Source: Harmonia axyridis
Taxonomy: Eukaryota; Arthropoda; Insecta; Coleoptera; Coccinellidae
Direction: 5' to 3'
Length of the DNA stretch: 64,000 nucleotides
Assembly: GCF_914767665.1 (NCBI RefSeq)
Contig: NC_059506.1
Span: forward strand, 3,658,001 to 3,722,000
Shown here: positions 39,201-44,482 of the stretch, in pieces
Layout of the letters: each line of letters starts with the position of its first letter
How positions within the stretch are numbered: the first letter of the stretch is position 1
Translations under genes and position numbers: made by a program
The notes under the pieces: generated by a model
Told to the model about the DNA's origin: nothing
Database searches by the model: none
Seen by the model: only the letters and a program-made list of their open reading frames with translations

Positions 39201-41029
39201 GATCAATTTCTCTCCAAAGTTGCGGTGAAAGATTTCTGAGATCTTGAAGTGTATCTGGAGGTGATTAATGAGTATACAGAGCTTTTTGTAGCTGATTTCA
39301 AGCTTGTTCAATGGAATTGAGTTCATGACTGATGGAACAGAGGAAACTGCCAGATACCATGGATTTCCTGTGCTTCATCGAAAATTCTCGCACAAAATGG
39401 TGGTGCATTATCCTCAAAAAAAAAAAAAAAAAGAGGCAGCATTAAATAAAGGAATAATATTGTCAATTACCTCCTCTATGAATATCTGGGCATTTAAGGT
39501 AGCTTCAAGAAACAACAATATTGTACGTCCATCGAAACAAATGTCTACCTAAACAGTAAATGTAAAGGGTGTTTTTTTTAGAGCTATAGAACTTTAAATT
39601 GCAATAAAACAACGATGGATTATTCGATTGACATGAATTTTATTTATCCGTAAGATAATCTTGTGGCATTACATTTTAAATATGATTTCTGGCATATGAC
39701 CGCCACGGCTGGCTCGGATGTAGTTCAATCTGGACGTCCAATTTTCGATTACTTTTTCCAACATTTGTGGTCGTATATCGGCAATAACATGGCGGATGTT
39801 GTCTCCCAAATGGTCAAGGGTTTGTGGCTTATCCGCATAGACCAATGACTTTACATAGCCCCACAGAAAGTAGTCTAGCGGTGTTAAATCACAAGATCTT
39901 GGAGGCCAATTCACAGGTCTAAAACGTGAAATTGGGTGGTCACCAAACGTGTCCTTCAATAAATCGATTGTGGCACGAGCTGTGTGACATGTTGCGTCAT
40001 CTTGTTGGAACCACAGCTCCTGGACATCATGGTTGTTCAATTCAGGAATGAAAAAGTTAGTAATCATGGCTCTATACCGATCACCATTGACTGTATGTAA
40101 CGTTTAAGCCACCATCGTTTTTGAAGAAGTACGGACTAATGATGCCACCAGCCCATAAAGCGCACTAAACAGTCAGTTTTTCTGGATGTAATGGTGTTTC
40201 GACATACACTTGAGGATTAGCTTCACTCCAAATGCGTCAGTTTTGTTTGTTGACGTAGTCATTCAACCAGAAGTGCAAAATAAAATGGACGTAGTGCGCG
40301 ATACGTATTCCGCACAGAACCATTATTTTCGAAATAAAATTGCACTATTTGCAAGCATTGTTCAGGCGTTCAGTCTATTCGTGATGAATTGCCAAACTAA
40401 ACTGAGAATAAATCACTCGACAGCTGTTAAATAGGTCGCCATCTTGAATATTAATGCCAACTTAAAGTTATATACCTCAAAAAAAACACCCTATACTTAT
40501 CCAGATTCTTAATAATGAACTAAAAAAGTTATCAAACAATACGCAGAAAAACCATTCAGTTATTTGAGAGTAAAGAATTGATTTCTTATAAATGAACATT
40601 TGATGGACAAGGAATTAGTTAAGTAATTCATAGAGCTAGAGAGAAGGTGATCGTCAACCTCAACTAGAGAAGGCACTTAGATGGATGGATGGTGGACAAG
40701 AATTGCAAACTTGAAACGGTCTAAAATTTCTGAACTTTTTGTGGTGCAGTATATTACTACCCCAGTTTCACATTTAAAAAATTTTATAATTTTCATTTGA
40801 GTTCCTTGATATCCTTTTAAGAACAAAATTTTGTAGATATTTCACCTCTAATTAGATACATTTTCATTTCAGTAAATATGCTGCGAAGATTCCTAGGTCC
40901 TTTAGTGTGAGATACAATGCCTACACTCAAAGTATAGAAGTTTTGGACTCTAAACCACAGGTGGAAATGCTACTTGGCAACATATCAAATGAACTGGCCA
41001 TACTGAACGATGCTCTGAAAAAATTGTAG
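6141..41029 (+). CDS. PAH: Phenylalanine-4-hydroxylase (six exons, complete)
   Basis: Iron- and tetrahydrobiopterin-dependent cytosolic enzyme converting L-phenylalanine to L-tyrosine; in insects it also feeds melanin and cuticle tanning. Exons 6141-6215, 24541-24841, 29963-30322, 33710-33972, 36462-36691 and 40873-41029 join in frame to 461 residues, close to the 452 of human PAH. Residues 1-25 are a variable Ser/Pro-rich tail. Residues about 40-115 form the ACT regulatory domain. The catalytic domain runs from VPWFPRR (about 128) to about 425, followed by the tetramerisation tail. Iron ligands are H295 and H300 (CHELLGHVP) and E340 (FTVEYG), each offset by 10 from the human 285/290/330. Similarity favours PAH/Henna over tryptophan or tyrosine hydroxylase. 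All splice sites are GT/AG. Intron 1 is 18.3 kb; all introns except perhaps the outer parts carry transposons. Confidence 0.95.
6380..7130. mobile_element. Foldback/MITE element in PAH intron 1
   Basis: The left end TACAGGTGGTCCAGATTTTA and the right end, which reads TACAGGGTGGTCCAGATTTC on the other strand, are long inverted repeats. Homology continues inward for roughly 100-200 bases (GTGCAATAACTTTGGC is present on both sides). There is no coding capacity. A smaller insertion with CAGTGGCG/CGCCACTG ends lies at 6634-6879. Confidence 0.65.
6634..6879. mobile_element. Small hAT-like MITE nested in foldback element
   Basis: A 246-base segment begins CAGTGGCG and ends CGCCACTG, the terminal motif also used by the hAT element at 25271-26632. 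No convincing 8-bp target duplication is visible, so the call rests on the termini only. Confidence 0.35.
7135..8119. mobile_element. Foldback element, copy 1
   Basis: The left end (TACAGGGCGATCCACCATTG) and right end (CAATGGTGGAATATC) are inverted. Inner arms also match: CTCAAATTGTTTG near 7205 against CAAACAATTTGAGAATG near 8040, and GGAGGTAAGTA near 7456 against TACTTACCTCCG near 7750. A second, partial copy lies at about 9560-10820. There is no coding capacity. Confidence 0.6.
8120..9550. other. PAH intron 1 sequence without recognisable feature
   Basis: AT-rich intronic DNA in which I see no conserved coding segment. The short open frames (for example 8674-8862) have no recognisable motif. 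Confidence 0.5.
9560..10820. mobile_element. Foldback element, copy 2, split by a LINE
   Basis: 9560-9915 and 10701-10820 match 7670-8119 (ATGAACTGTCTTATTTTGAA, TACTTACCTCCGTTCTTC and later CAATTTGAGAATGTAG). The right end reads GGTGGAACACCCTGTA, giving the intact terminus TACAGGGTGTTCCACC. The left end is lost. A LINE (9916-10700) interrupts it with a target-site duplication. Confidence 0.65.
9916..10700 (+). mobile_element. 5'-truncated LINE with RNase H domain and 11-bp TSD
   Basis: The insert reads the RNase H part of an R1/I/LOA-type ORF2: TTDSQTTLRSL, then LLWVPGHCGVEGNERADELA, a connecting region and a Cys/His cluster (CRLCGS...AEHMVCKC). One frameshift lies near 10395. It ends in an (ATA)n tail and is bracketed by TGTGTATTTCC at 9905-9915 and 10701-10711. 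The uninterrupted sequence is visible in foldback copy 1 near 8019-8045. The insertion is clearly 5'-truncated, as is usual for LINEs. Confidence 0.88.
10860..11040. repeat. Fragment of a GC-rich dispersed repeat
   Basis: GGTCCTCGTCGACC and nearby motifs (TGGATATTTGAAATA, GGTCGTGGACGGTCC) resemble the repeats at 22400-22600, 48505-48735 and 48905-49145. It is probably the end of the same retroelement family, here degraded. Confidence 0.45.
11068..11712 (-). pseudogene. Mariner-type transposase relic
   Basis: The minus strand reads KPECLRRFVTLDETWLHHF and ESNRQSAEW, which contains the first catalytic Asp (DET) of mariner transposases. The N-terminal and C-terminal parts are largely deleted. 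The ends, AATTGAAAAGTCC on the left and GGACATTTCAATT on the right, are inverted. It is the same family as 28728-29827. Confidence 0.75.
11740..12480 (-). pseudogene. R2/R4-type LINE C-terminal remnant, copy 1
   Basis: Minus-strand pieces match the copies at 19775-20293 and 22600-23850: RPDIL, LIDVGIPN, KEVEK and a RNMI/LGL tail, plus HKEHDETTRKM and the LLAIQDLMTSTRNYQ stretch at 12250-12330. The RPD...D...K pattern resembles the restriction-like endonuclease found at the C-terminus of R2/R4/Dong LINEs. The copy is decayed by frameshifts. Confidence 0.6.
12785..14909. repeat. 2.1-kb transposon-derived inverted repeat (hairpin)
   Basis: The left arm starts at ACAGGTCATCATCTGAATCG and the right arm ends with its reverse complement at 14909. 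Pairing runs 12785-13578 with 14117-14909, and 13937-14018 with about 14040-14116; bases 13579-13936 have no partner. Arm similarity is high, with few mismatches. A further element end (GTGGTCTTTACGGGACACCC) repeats at 14935-14954, just outside. A transcript across this region, for example PAH pre-mRNA, would form a stem of about 870 bp. Confidence 0.85.
13430..14075 (+). pseudogene. IS630/Tc1-superfamily transposase fragment inside the palindrome
   Basis: The reading IIWSDESSCIKDGYMNLHNLH (first catalytic Asp) continues as INLWTGIFNGAILGP. After a frameshift near 13805 comes WFQHDGCPAQYG (second Asp) and then WPPRSPDLNPMDFYYRG (third Asp). The family is the one seen at 49150-51790. Codons after 14020 run into the inverted arm. 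The N-terminal DNA-binding region is missing. Confidence 0.75.
14963..16860. other. PAH intron 1 sequence without recognisable feature
   Basis: AT-rich DNA in which I can see no coding signature, transposon terminus or long repeat. Confidence 0.5.
16865..17776 (+). mobile_element. Internally deleted Tc1/mariner-superfamily element, copy 1
   Basis: The transposase frame (17005-17583) reads SVRNTYR at its start, then jumps directly to LFSDEVHFWLNGYVNKQNC (first Asp), IIGPYLF, WFQQDGAICHTA (second Asp) and WPPRSCDLTPLDYFLWGYVK (third Asp). A stop follows QML, where copies 2 and 3 read on to SRGGH. The second and third Asp are about 37 residues apart. The helix-turn-helix region between SVRNTYRALRP and the first Asp block is absent. 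The right end is CTCTAAAAAAAACACCCTTT; the left terminus is eroded. Confidence 0.85.
17777..19285. other. PAH intron 1 sequence, mostly unrecognised
   Basis: No coding signature is visible. About 18060-18190 is similar to 60725-60845 (AATAAACATTCATT...TCTCTTA...ATACTCGTTTT...), so this part is a dispersed repeat of unknown type. Confidence 0.4.
19286..19312 (+). other. Candidate alternative first coding exon of PAH
   Basis: ATG at 19286 opens nine codons (MGGSGVIRN) followed directly by a donor-like GTGAGT, in phase 0. It would splice in frame to exon 2 at 24541. The preceding 100 bases have no ATG in that frame. This is a weak, short signal that could be chance; only transcript data would confirm it. 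Confidence 0.2.
19775..20293 (-). pseudogene. R2/R4-type LINE C-terminal remnant, copy 2 (left of nested LINE)
   Basis: On the minus strand: TNETIQHI-like Cys/His region, AGNEYKERHDAVGKIHYQE, LENERYKVYW, then VAIPNNNNMRQKEVEKISKY and RRTIPIIISTTGGVPKN...LGLSEYI. The order (zinc knuckle, linker, RPD...D...K endonuclease-like region) is that of the C-terminus of R2/R4/Dong LINEs. Frameshifts are present. It is interrupted by the LINE at 20294-22203 and continues at 22205-22395. Confidence 0.65.
20294..22203 (+). mobile_element. 5'-truncated LINE with near-complete reverse transcriptase
   Basis: The RT domain spans 20340-21281: LNPDKGPGPDDIPPLFLI, IFPHRWKLSKIVPVHK, NYRPISILSAIPKLFE, QHGFVRGRN, ADFKKAFDKINH, GVPQGSHLGPLFF and the catalytic VYADDLKIF. 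After one frameshift at about 21280 the C-terminal region continues to 22024 (SVQHKFLRFL, RRRLNDMCLLFKL). A short 3' UTR ends in a poly(A) tract at 22187-22200. The 5' side begins at a GTAAGAAA triplet repeat at about 20294. It is jockey/CR1-like. It sits inside the R2/R4-type remnant, with a small deletion of target sequence compared with the copy at 23075-23125. Confidence 0.88.
22205..22395 (-). pseudogene. R2/R4-type LINE remnant, copy 2 (right of nested LINE)
   Basis: The minus-strand pieces include LLAIQDQVISTRNYCRHIIKDR, matching 23130-23260. It is the continuation of the block at 19775-20293, interrupted by the LINE insertion. Confidence 0.6.
22396..22600. repeat. Dispersed GC-richer repeat unit
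   Basis: The segment with CCTATACGCGTAGGATTTCT and ATATCAGAAGGGTAGAGCT recurs at 48905-49145, and in a diverged form at 48505-48735. It is adjacent to R2/R4-type remnants here, so it may be an untranslated end of that element. Compared with its surroundings it is GC-rich. Confidence 0.6.
22600..23850 (-). pseudogene. R2/R4-type LINE C-terminal half, copy 3
   Basis: This is the longest copy. Minus-strand order: DLYKYLGMKQNRRI (end of RT thumb), INTYACSILKYSFDIIPW, KMRTLITKAHKHHPKSSIER, LPKNKRGRGLLDI, a Cys/His region (CRYGCPTNETIQHI), then AGNEYKE. After a frameshift near 23040 it reads YYKYRPETILENERYKLYWDR, RPDILLVV, ILIDVAIPNNNN and KEVEKISK. The RPD...D...K order fits a restriction-like endonuclease domain of R2/R4/Dong-type non-LTR elements. 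The 5' half with the catalytic RT core is absent. Confidence 0.75.
23834..24330 (-). pseudogene. Remnant of the RNase H LINE family
   Basis: On the minus strand LSPTYARKLLKLPLAELWIM, TGLLTGHCG and a degraded RKAVLDIHKV-like stretch match the C-terminal part of the LINE at 9916-10700. The 3' end is a (TAA/TGA)n tract at 23834-23858, next to the R2/R4-type remnant. There are several stops. Confidence 0.6.
24541..24841 (+). CDS. PAH: PAH exon 2 (ACT regulatory domain)
   Basis: The acceptor TTTTTTTCAG precedes 24541 and the donor GTAAGA follows 24841. It encodes residues 26-125 plus the first base of codon 126. CLIFAPHDDECGILAKYLKI and the later RYEFMVEC stretch are the ACT fold that senses phenylalanine and keeps the enzyme inactive at low substrate. 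Confidence 0.95.
25271..26632 (-). mobile_element. hAT element with perfect 8-bp TSD in PAH intron 2
   Basis: Ends are CAGTGGCGTAACTAG on the left and CGTTACGCCCATG on the right, flanked by ATTGAAGT at 25263-25270 and 26633-26640. Inside, the minus strand reads the C-terminal part of a zinc-finger MYM/hAT-type transposase: SIEKIRTNAEKEF, FLDHFLSELNSRFLKHQDVL, and the dimerisation segment TLPVSTSTSERSFSSLRT near 25690-25740. The N-terminal zinc finger and catalytic Asp residues are missing and frameshifts are present, so the copy is non-autonomous. Confidence 0.88.
26645..28220. other. PAH intron 2 sequence without recognisable feature
   Basis: AT-rich DNA with no coding motif, terminal repeat or long internal repeat that I can identify. 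Confidence 0.5.
28225..28705 (-). pseudogene. Relic of an uncharacterised arthropod repetitive protein family
   Basis: On the minus strand: LKAGIFNGPQIRQLIKDPAF, a break, REAWTSFVAVVENFLG, then ISIKIHYLHSHLDRFPEKLG, ISEEQDQRFHQDIK and a frameshifted tail. This pattern recalls, from general familiarity, an uncharacterised protein found in many copies in arthropod genomes and thought to be transposon-linked; I cannot name the family. Two stops lie near 28590. A mariner relic abuts its 5' side. Confidence 0.5.
28728..29827 (-). pseudogene. Mariner transposase relic in PAH intron 2
   Basis: N-terminal helix-turn-helix part (29419-29690): EEFPGSAPGKSTIIDWYAKF. Middle part: EFLRRYVTKDETWFHHF (first Asp), SAEWTAHDE, VMASVFWNAQGIIFIDYL. 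The C-terminal part is out of frame after KKRPHLKKKK (poly-A slippage near 28925) and ends with FGLLLYPPYSPDL-like sequence near 28850. The right end GGGACTTTTCAATTGGCC matches 11068-11712. The element is 5'/3' incomplete. Confidence 0.85.
29963..30322 (+). CDS. PAH: PAH exon 3 (start of catalytic domain)
   Basis: The acceptor TTTTTATAG precedes 29963 and the donor GTAAGT begins at 30323. It encodes the second and third bases of codon 126 through to the first base of codon 246. It carries VPWFPRRIRDLD, LSYGAELDADHPGF, FADIAYNY and THACKEHNHVFPLL, all conserved in PAH. Confidence 0.96.
30480..31460. repeat. Inverted repeats in PAH intron 3
   Basis: 31267-31303 and 31418-31454 are inverted copies: CCGAACTTGAAACTTCTACA against TGTAGGAGTTTTATCAAGTTCGG. 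About 31130-31260 holds another imperfect palindrome around GCGGTAATG...CATTACCGC, with ATAATATACTATTA nearby. This is likely MITE debris. 30330-31100 has no recognisable feature. Confidence 0.5.
32049..33493 (-). mobile_element. Nearly complete Tc1-like (DD34E) transposon in PAH intron 3
   Basis: The element has 27-bp inverted ends (CACTGCGCAAAAAAATTAAC and CAATGCGCAAAAAAATTAAC) flanked by TA. The transposase on the minus strand starts at ATG 33217: two helix-turn-helix motifs (RIAEKFGVSHTSVSRML; STQTIRNRLRE) with GRPR between them, then VLFTDESRF (Asp 1), FMDDNARPHRA (Asp 2) and SPDLNPIEQVWD (Glu). Thirty-four residues separate Asp 2 and Glu, the Tc1 spacing. A small deletion near 32672 shifts the frame, so this copy is inactive, but it is otherwise well preserved and probably young. 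Confidence 0.92.
32235..33217 (-). pseudogene. Tc1-like transposase, single frameshift
   Basis: Two open parts, 33217-32663 (184 aa) and 32624-32235 (129 aa), together cover a normal Tc1-family transposase of about 340 residues. Between them the frame resumes as ISLTARTDLAVVDNRAMNAD after the loss of a few bases following GGGSIM. No other stop is seen. It would bind the element ends and cut DNA using the DDE triad. Confidence 0.88.
33710..33972 (+). CDS. PAH: PAH exon 4 (iron-binding core)
   Basis: The acceptor ATTATTGCAG precedes 33710; the donor is GTAGGT at 33973. It encodes the end of codon 246 through residue 333. It includes FRLRPVAGLLSSRDFL, the iron-binding CHELLGHVP (H295, H300) and FAQFSQEIGLASLGA. 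Confidence 0.97.
34515..35080. mobile_element. MITE-like element with GTGACGTCACGCCAC ends
   Basis: CTGTGACGTCACGCCACTT near 34515 is inverted at 35053-35075 (AAGTGGCGTGACGTCACAC). The inner GTGCCGTTTG near 34593 is mirrored by CGAACGGCAC near 34988. There is no coding capacity. It lies in PAH intron 4. Confidence 0.55.
35228..36355 (+). pseudogene. IS630/Tc1-mariner-superfamily transposase relic split by a hAT element
   Basis: Left part 35228-35298 (ESVSDVL...) and right part 36087-36355 (ESVEEDPNLFISRRAQHLG, LHTYKVQLTQELK, then DDDFLHRIFFNDEAYFLLG with the first Asp) are contiguous when 35299-36086 is removed. It belongs to the family of 4687-5540 and retains no intact frame. Confidence 0.75.
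35299..36086. mobile_element. Non-autonomous hAT element, nested, with 8-bp TSD
   Basis: Ends are CAGGGCCGGCG and CGCCGGCCCTG. The flanks GCCGCTGT (35291-35298) and GCTGCTGT (36087-36094) form an 8-bp target duplication with one mismatch. The 788-bp interior has only short open frames with no recognisable domain. Confidence 0.8.
36462..36691 (+). CDS. PAH: PAH exon 5
   Basis: The acceptor TTATCTTTCAG ends at 36461; the donor is GTAAGA at 36692. It encodes residues 334-409 plus two bases of codon 410. It carries the third iron ligand, E340, in FWFTVEYGLC, then AYGAGLLSSYGELQYAL and QPIYYVAESFDDAKEK. Confidence 0.97.
37184..37263. repeat. Minisatellite, three ~29-bp units
   Basis: GTTCTAATCCCACGGGAGGT occurs three times in tandem in PAH intron 5, with small length differences between units. 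Confidence 0.8.
37888..39141 (+). mobile_element. 5'-truncated LINE with RNase H, 9-bp TSD
   Basis: 38123-38635 reads an RNase H domain: WYTDGSKTTGTG (Asp), VFQAEILAIERC (Glu), IHSDSQAAIKAL (Asp), FLVWVPGHSGIRGNEEAN. A frameshift near 38570 leads to 38559-38984 with LLTGFLTGHCRLRKHL and CRFCGEEEETPDHLVTEC. It belongs to an R1/I/LOA-type ORF2 and is distinct from, though related to, the LINE at 9916. ATGGCCTCC flanks it at 37879-37887 and 39142-39150. The undisturbed host site is seen near 55123. Confidence 0.88.
39564..40494 (-). mobile_element. Internally deleted Tc1/mariner-superfamily element, copy 2
   Basis: Ends are AGGGTGTTTTTTTTAGAGCT and, inverted, AGGGTGTTTTTTTTGAGGTA. The transposase on the minus strand keeps FFIPELNNHDVQELWFQQDD (second Asp), WPPRSCDLTPLDYFLWGYVK (third Asp) and SRGGHMPEIIF. 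As in copies 1 and 3, SVRNTY...RP joins directly to the HFW region; here FSDEV is missing too. Confidence 0.88.
40873..41029 (+). CDS. PAH: PAH exon 6 and stop codon
   Basis: The acceptor CATTTCAG ends at 40872. The first base completes codon 410. KIPRPFSVRYNAYTQSIEVL and a final amphipathic segment (MLLGNISNELAILNDALKKL) form the C-terminal tetramerisation helix. The stop is TAG at 41027-41029. AATAAA signals follow at 41329 and 41438. Confidence 0.96.
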
Positions 41030-41328
41030 TTGTATATAGTTATTTTATCATAATTGTATAATTTTAAGAACCCAAAATCATATCTTCTATATAATTTAAA
41101 CTAATAACTTAGTATTAACTTAGGAAGTACTGATAATTTGTAGATATTGTAAGAAAAAGTAGTGGAAATAATAACAAGTTTCTGCAGAAATACTGTGAAT
41201 ATAGCGAATTGATTTATTCTACAGAATATAACTAAAACAGCTAATAGAACACTATTAACTATTTATTCGAAGAGTGAAATACGTTCCGTTAACATTAAAT
41301 GAACTCCATCAAAGAAAAAATTAAAAAG

Positions 41329-41334
41329 AATAAA
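41329..41334 (+). terminator. Candidate PAH polyadenylation signal
   Basis: AATAAA lies 300 bases after the PAH stop and is followed by a T-rich stretch (TTTTATTTTTCTTTT). A second AATAAA is at 41438. Either could set the 3' end; both precede the palindrome at 41538. Confidence 0.45.
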
Positions 41335-41537
41335 TTCCGAAATTTTATTTTTCTTTTACACAGAAGAACGCTACAGATGTGAACACCCAAAAGAAGCGCC
41401 CACTAATAACATAAAATAGACAATGCTAAAAATCAGAAATAAATGAAACGATACTCACGAACAATAGAACTACCCAAATATCCTTTTAACAGTTTTTTTG
41501 AAAGAACTTAAATTACCCCCCGAAAATAAATCAACAT

Positions 41538-43098
41538 TATGTACAGGGTGGGCAAATAAGCGAGGTAAGCGGCTATATCTCAGGATCCACTCATCGTAGA
41601 GACTTGCGGTAAAAAATTTTACCACTAAAGTAAACAAAAGAAAACACTGGAAATTGTTTTGAAGTTCAAACCTCTACCGCTAGGGGGCGTAATAGCTATC
41701 GTCGAGTAGAAAAATGCATTTTACTCGAAAAATTTTCATATAAAGTTGGAAAAAAAATATCATCACTGTAAACCTTGGAAAATTCTCTATCTGTTTGAAT
41801 TGTCACTTTCGATTTTGCGACATCGAATAAGGGTGGGGGAAAGATAGAAATCTGACTGATTGAAATGTCTGTAACTTCAGTTTGGCTCAAATTTTTTGAG
41901 CAAATTAGATCTTATTTGAGAGACAACATCTTGTTGATTAAGGAAAAAATATACTCATGATGAATTTGATTCAGCTGCTTCCGATAGGGAGCGCTAAGTC
42001 AGAAGTTCATTGTTTTGTTCATTTTTCTCTGAAATTTCAAATGTAATGATAGGATTTTCTTAACAGAAACAAAAATTTCATTGAATTCGCATGAGAAAAC
42101 CTGAAGGTCGCAAAGCGATAATTTCAGGCGTTCTGAAGTTATGGCCGAAAGAAGATATTCTTCAACTGATGCACTGCGAAAAACCAAATTGAGTCTTCAA
42201 GTTCTAACAGAAACAGAAATCCCATCAAATTTGTATGAAAAAACCAAAAGGTCGCAAAGCGATAGCTTCAGGGGTTCTGGAGTTATGGACGAAAAAAGAT
42301 ATTCTTCAACTGATGCACTGAAAAACTAAATTGTGTCTTCTTTCGGCCATAACTCCAGAACGCCTGAAGCTATCGCTTTGCGACCTTTTGGTTTTTTCAT
42401 ACAAATTTGATGGGATTTCTGTTTCTGTTAGAACTTGAAGACTCAATTTGGTTTTTCGCAGTGCATCAGTTGAAGAATATCTTCTTTCGGCCATAACTTC
42501 AGAACGCCTGAAATTATCGCTTTGCGACCTTCAGGTTTTCTCATGCGAATTCAATGAAATTTTTGTTTCTGTTAAGAAAATCCTATCATTACATTTGAAA
42601 TTTCAGAGAAAAATGAATAAAACAATGAACTTCTGACTTAGCGCTCCCTATCGGAAGCAGCTGAATCAAATTCATCATGAGTATATTTTTTCCTTAATCA
42701 ACAAGATGTTGTCTCTCAAATAAGATCTAATTTGCTCAAAAATTTTGAGCCAAACTGAAGTTACAGACATTTCAATCAGTCAGATTTCTATCTTTCCGCC
42801 ACCCTTATTCGATGTCGCAAAATCGAAAGTGACAATTCAAACAAATAGAGAATTTTCCAAGGTTTACAGTGATGATATTGGTTTTCCAACTTAATATGAA
42901 AATTTTTCGAGTAAAATGCATTTTTCTACTCGACGATAGCTATTACGCCCCCTAGGGGTGGAGGTATGAACTTCAAAACAATTTCCAGTGTTTTCTTTTG
43001 TTTACTTTAGTGGTAAAATTTTTTACCGCAAGTCTCTACGATGAGTGGATCCTGAGATATAGCCGCTTACCTCGCTTATTTGCCCACCCTGTACATAA
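41538..43098. repeat. 1.56-kb near-perfect palindrome (foldback element)
   Basis: The arms meet near 42318. The left end (TTATGTACAGGGTGGGCAAA) and the right end (TTTGCCCACCCTGTACATAA) are inverted, and the whole of each ~775-bp arm matches the other with few mismatches. Each arm holds two ~144-bp subrepeats beginning AACAGAAACA (42062 and 42206). Identical 62-residue open frames appear on both strands only because of the symmetry. It has no transposase. It is likely a non-autonomous DNA element of the TACAGGGTG-ended group. Confidence 0.92.
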
Positions 43099-43099
43099 G

Positions 43100-44310
43100 A
43101 ATTGCATAGATCTAAGATTCTCGATATAGATGACTTTGCGCTGATGGTTCTATAGATGGTCAGGTAAAATACAGGAGGTCTCCTCAGATGTCTGACAATA
43201 ACATAAAAATCAATTGAATCTAGAATTTGAGGACAATTAATTTTATTCGACAGTATTTTATAGATAAAAATTAAATCATTCATTTTACTTCTGTTCTTCA
43301 AGCTAATAATTGGAAAATGTTTCAAACGAACACAGTAGTTAATAGTTATCAGGATTTCCAGGTATCAGGTGAAATCCCGTCCTACAACTTAGAAACCCAA
43401 GAAACTTAGCTTGTACCTTTTCCAACTATTTGGTATATACATTATAATGAGGACACCAAACCGAAGAAGCAAAGTTGAGTTTGCTGTGAACAAAGGCAAC
43501 AAAAACTTATATATTTTAAAATATTTGTTGGTACTGTTTATGTAAATGATAAACAGAAGTGGACCCAAAAGGGAACCTTGGGGGACCCTTGATATTAGAA
43601 AAATGATCTTGAATTGAATCTCCCTATCTTAACGTAGGGGTCCCCCAAGGTTCCCATTTGGGTCCGCTTCTGTGAAATAGGACTCGAACCTTCTCAACAA
43701 TGTGCCCTCAACACCAACATTCTTAAGCTCGTTCATAAAGTTTTGAATATTGATTCGGCCGAAAGCTTTGCTAAAATCTGTGTATATAGCATCTACTTGA
43801 ATTCTTTCATCAAGACTTTTTTGGATAAATTCAGTGAAGCAGATGAGATTAGTTTCAACTGATCTTACTTCAACATAACCATGCTGCTCAGGTATTATTC
43901 GAGATTGCATATGATTGAGCAAACGGTTGTATATTAATGATTCAAACACTTTCTCGAAGACACAAAGTTTACTGATGGGACGATAATTTTCTACAGAATA
44001 CCGGATTTAGGAGTTATGCTGGCAACCTTCCAGGAGTCAGGAAATATGCCACTACGGAGAGATTCATTAGATATCAATGCAAGAGGGATACTCAGTGGGA
44101 TACTACACTCTTTTACAAAAATTGATGGTATCGAGTCTGGACCAGCTCCTTTCTTTTCATCTAAACCAAGTATATCATTTAGGATTGCTCTTAAGAAGTA
44201 TTTACTTACTAAACTTGATATAAAGGTAGGTTCATCGCGCCGTGCAATTTCGCTTGTCCCTTCTCCTATCTTTCCAATCCTGTATCCTCAGTCTTGTGTA
44301 GTCGGATTTT
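43100..44310 (-). pseudogene. LINE RT fragments
   Basis: The minus strand reads, from high to low coordinates, KKGAGPDSIPSIFVKE, RSGIFPDSWKVASI, then (43949-43629) MFESLIYNRLL, EQHGYVEVRSVETN, YTDFSKAFGRIN, a GVPQGS-like stretch and, near 43325-43110, ISLKNRSKMNDLIFIYKIL. Large deletions remove the YADD block. It is a jockey/CR1-like RT. Confidence 0.7.
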
Positions 44311-44482
44311 AGTTCTGTATTAAATTAGTGCCCATAAACAATGGGTCTCGTCATATCTTGTTTTTACACAATTTTGAGGTAGGCAGGAAGATATCGCTTT
44401 AGTGATATGCTCACCTTTTGTACAATGTAATAAATGATGTAATACTTTGTTATGGCAATAAAGAATTATTATTATTATCTCC
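44310..44482 (+). mobile_element. LINE 3' tail inserted in the minus-strand LINE
   Basis: A 3' UTR-like stretch ends with AATAAAGAATTATTATTATTAT at 44458-44479, in the orientation opposite to its host LINE. It separates the two minus-strand LINE parts. Confidence 0.5.

Larger units (their letters stand above)
37641..40749 (-). mobile_element. Tc1-like relic hosting two nested insertions (PAH intron 5)
   Basis: Inverted ends CTGCTCTACAAAAGTT and CTGCACCACAAAAAGTT are flanked by TA. The remaining transposase C-terminus on the minus strand (39150-39420) reads DNAPPF.ARIFDEAQEIHGIW and, in degraded form, a LERN.SRLLEQYD-type tail. The region is interrupted by a LINE (37888-39141) and by a DD37D-type element (39564-40494). 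A second fragment of the same family lies at 55070-55360. Confidence 0.7.

Noticed and set aside
6141..41029. Tryptophan or tyrosine hydroxylase as the identity of the six-exon gene
   Set aside because: The catalytic core and the ACT domain fit PAH best (for example LSYGAELDADHPGF, AYGAGLLSSYGELQ), and residue numbering is offset from human PAH by a constant 10.
42141..42636. Identical 62-residue open frames on opposite strands
   Set aside because: They are mirror images produced by the palindrome at 41538-43098, not genes; no family resemblance.
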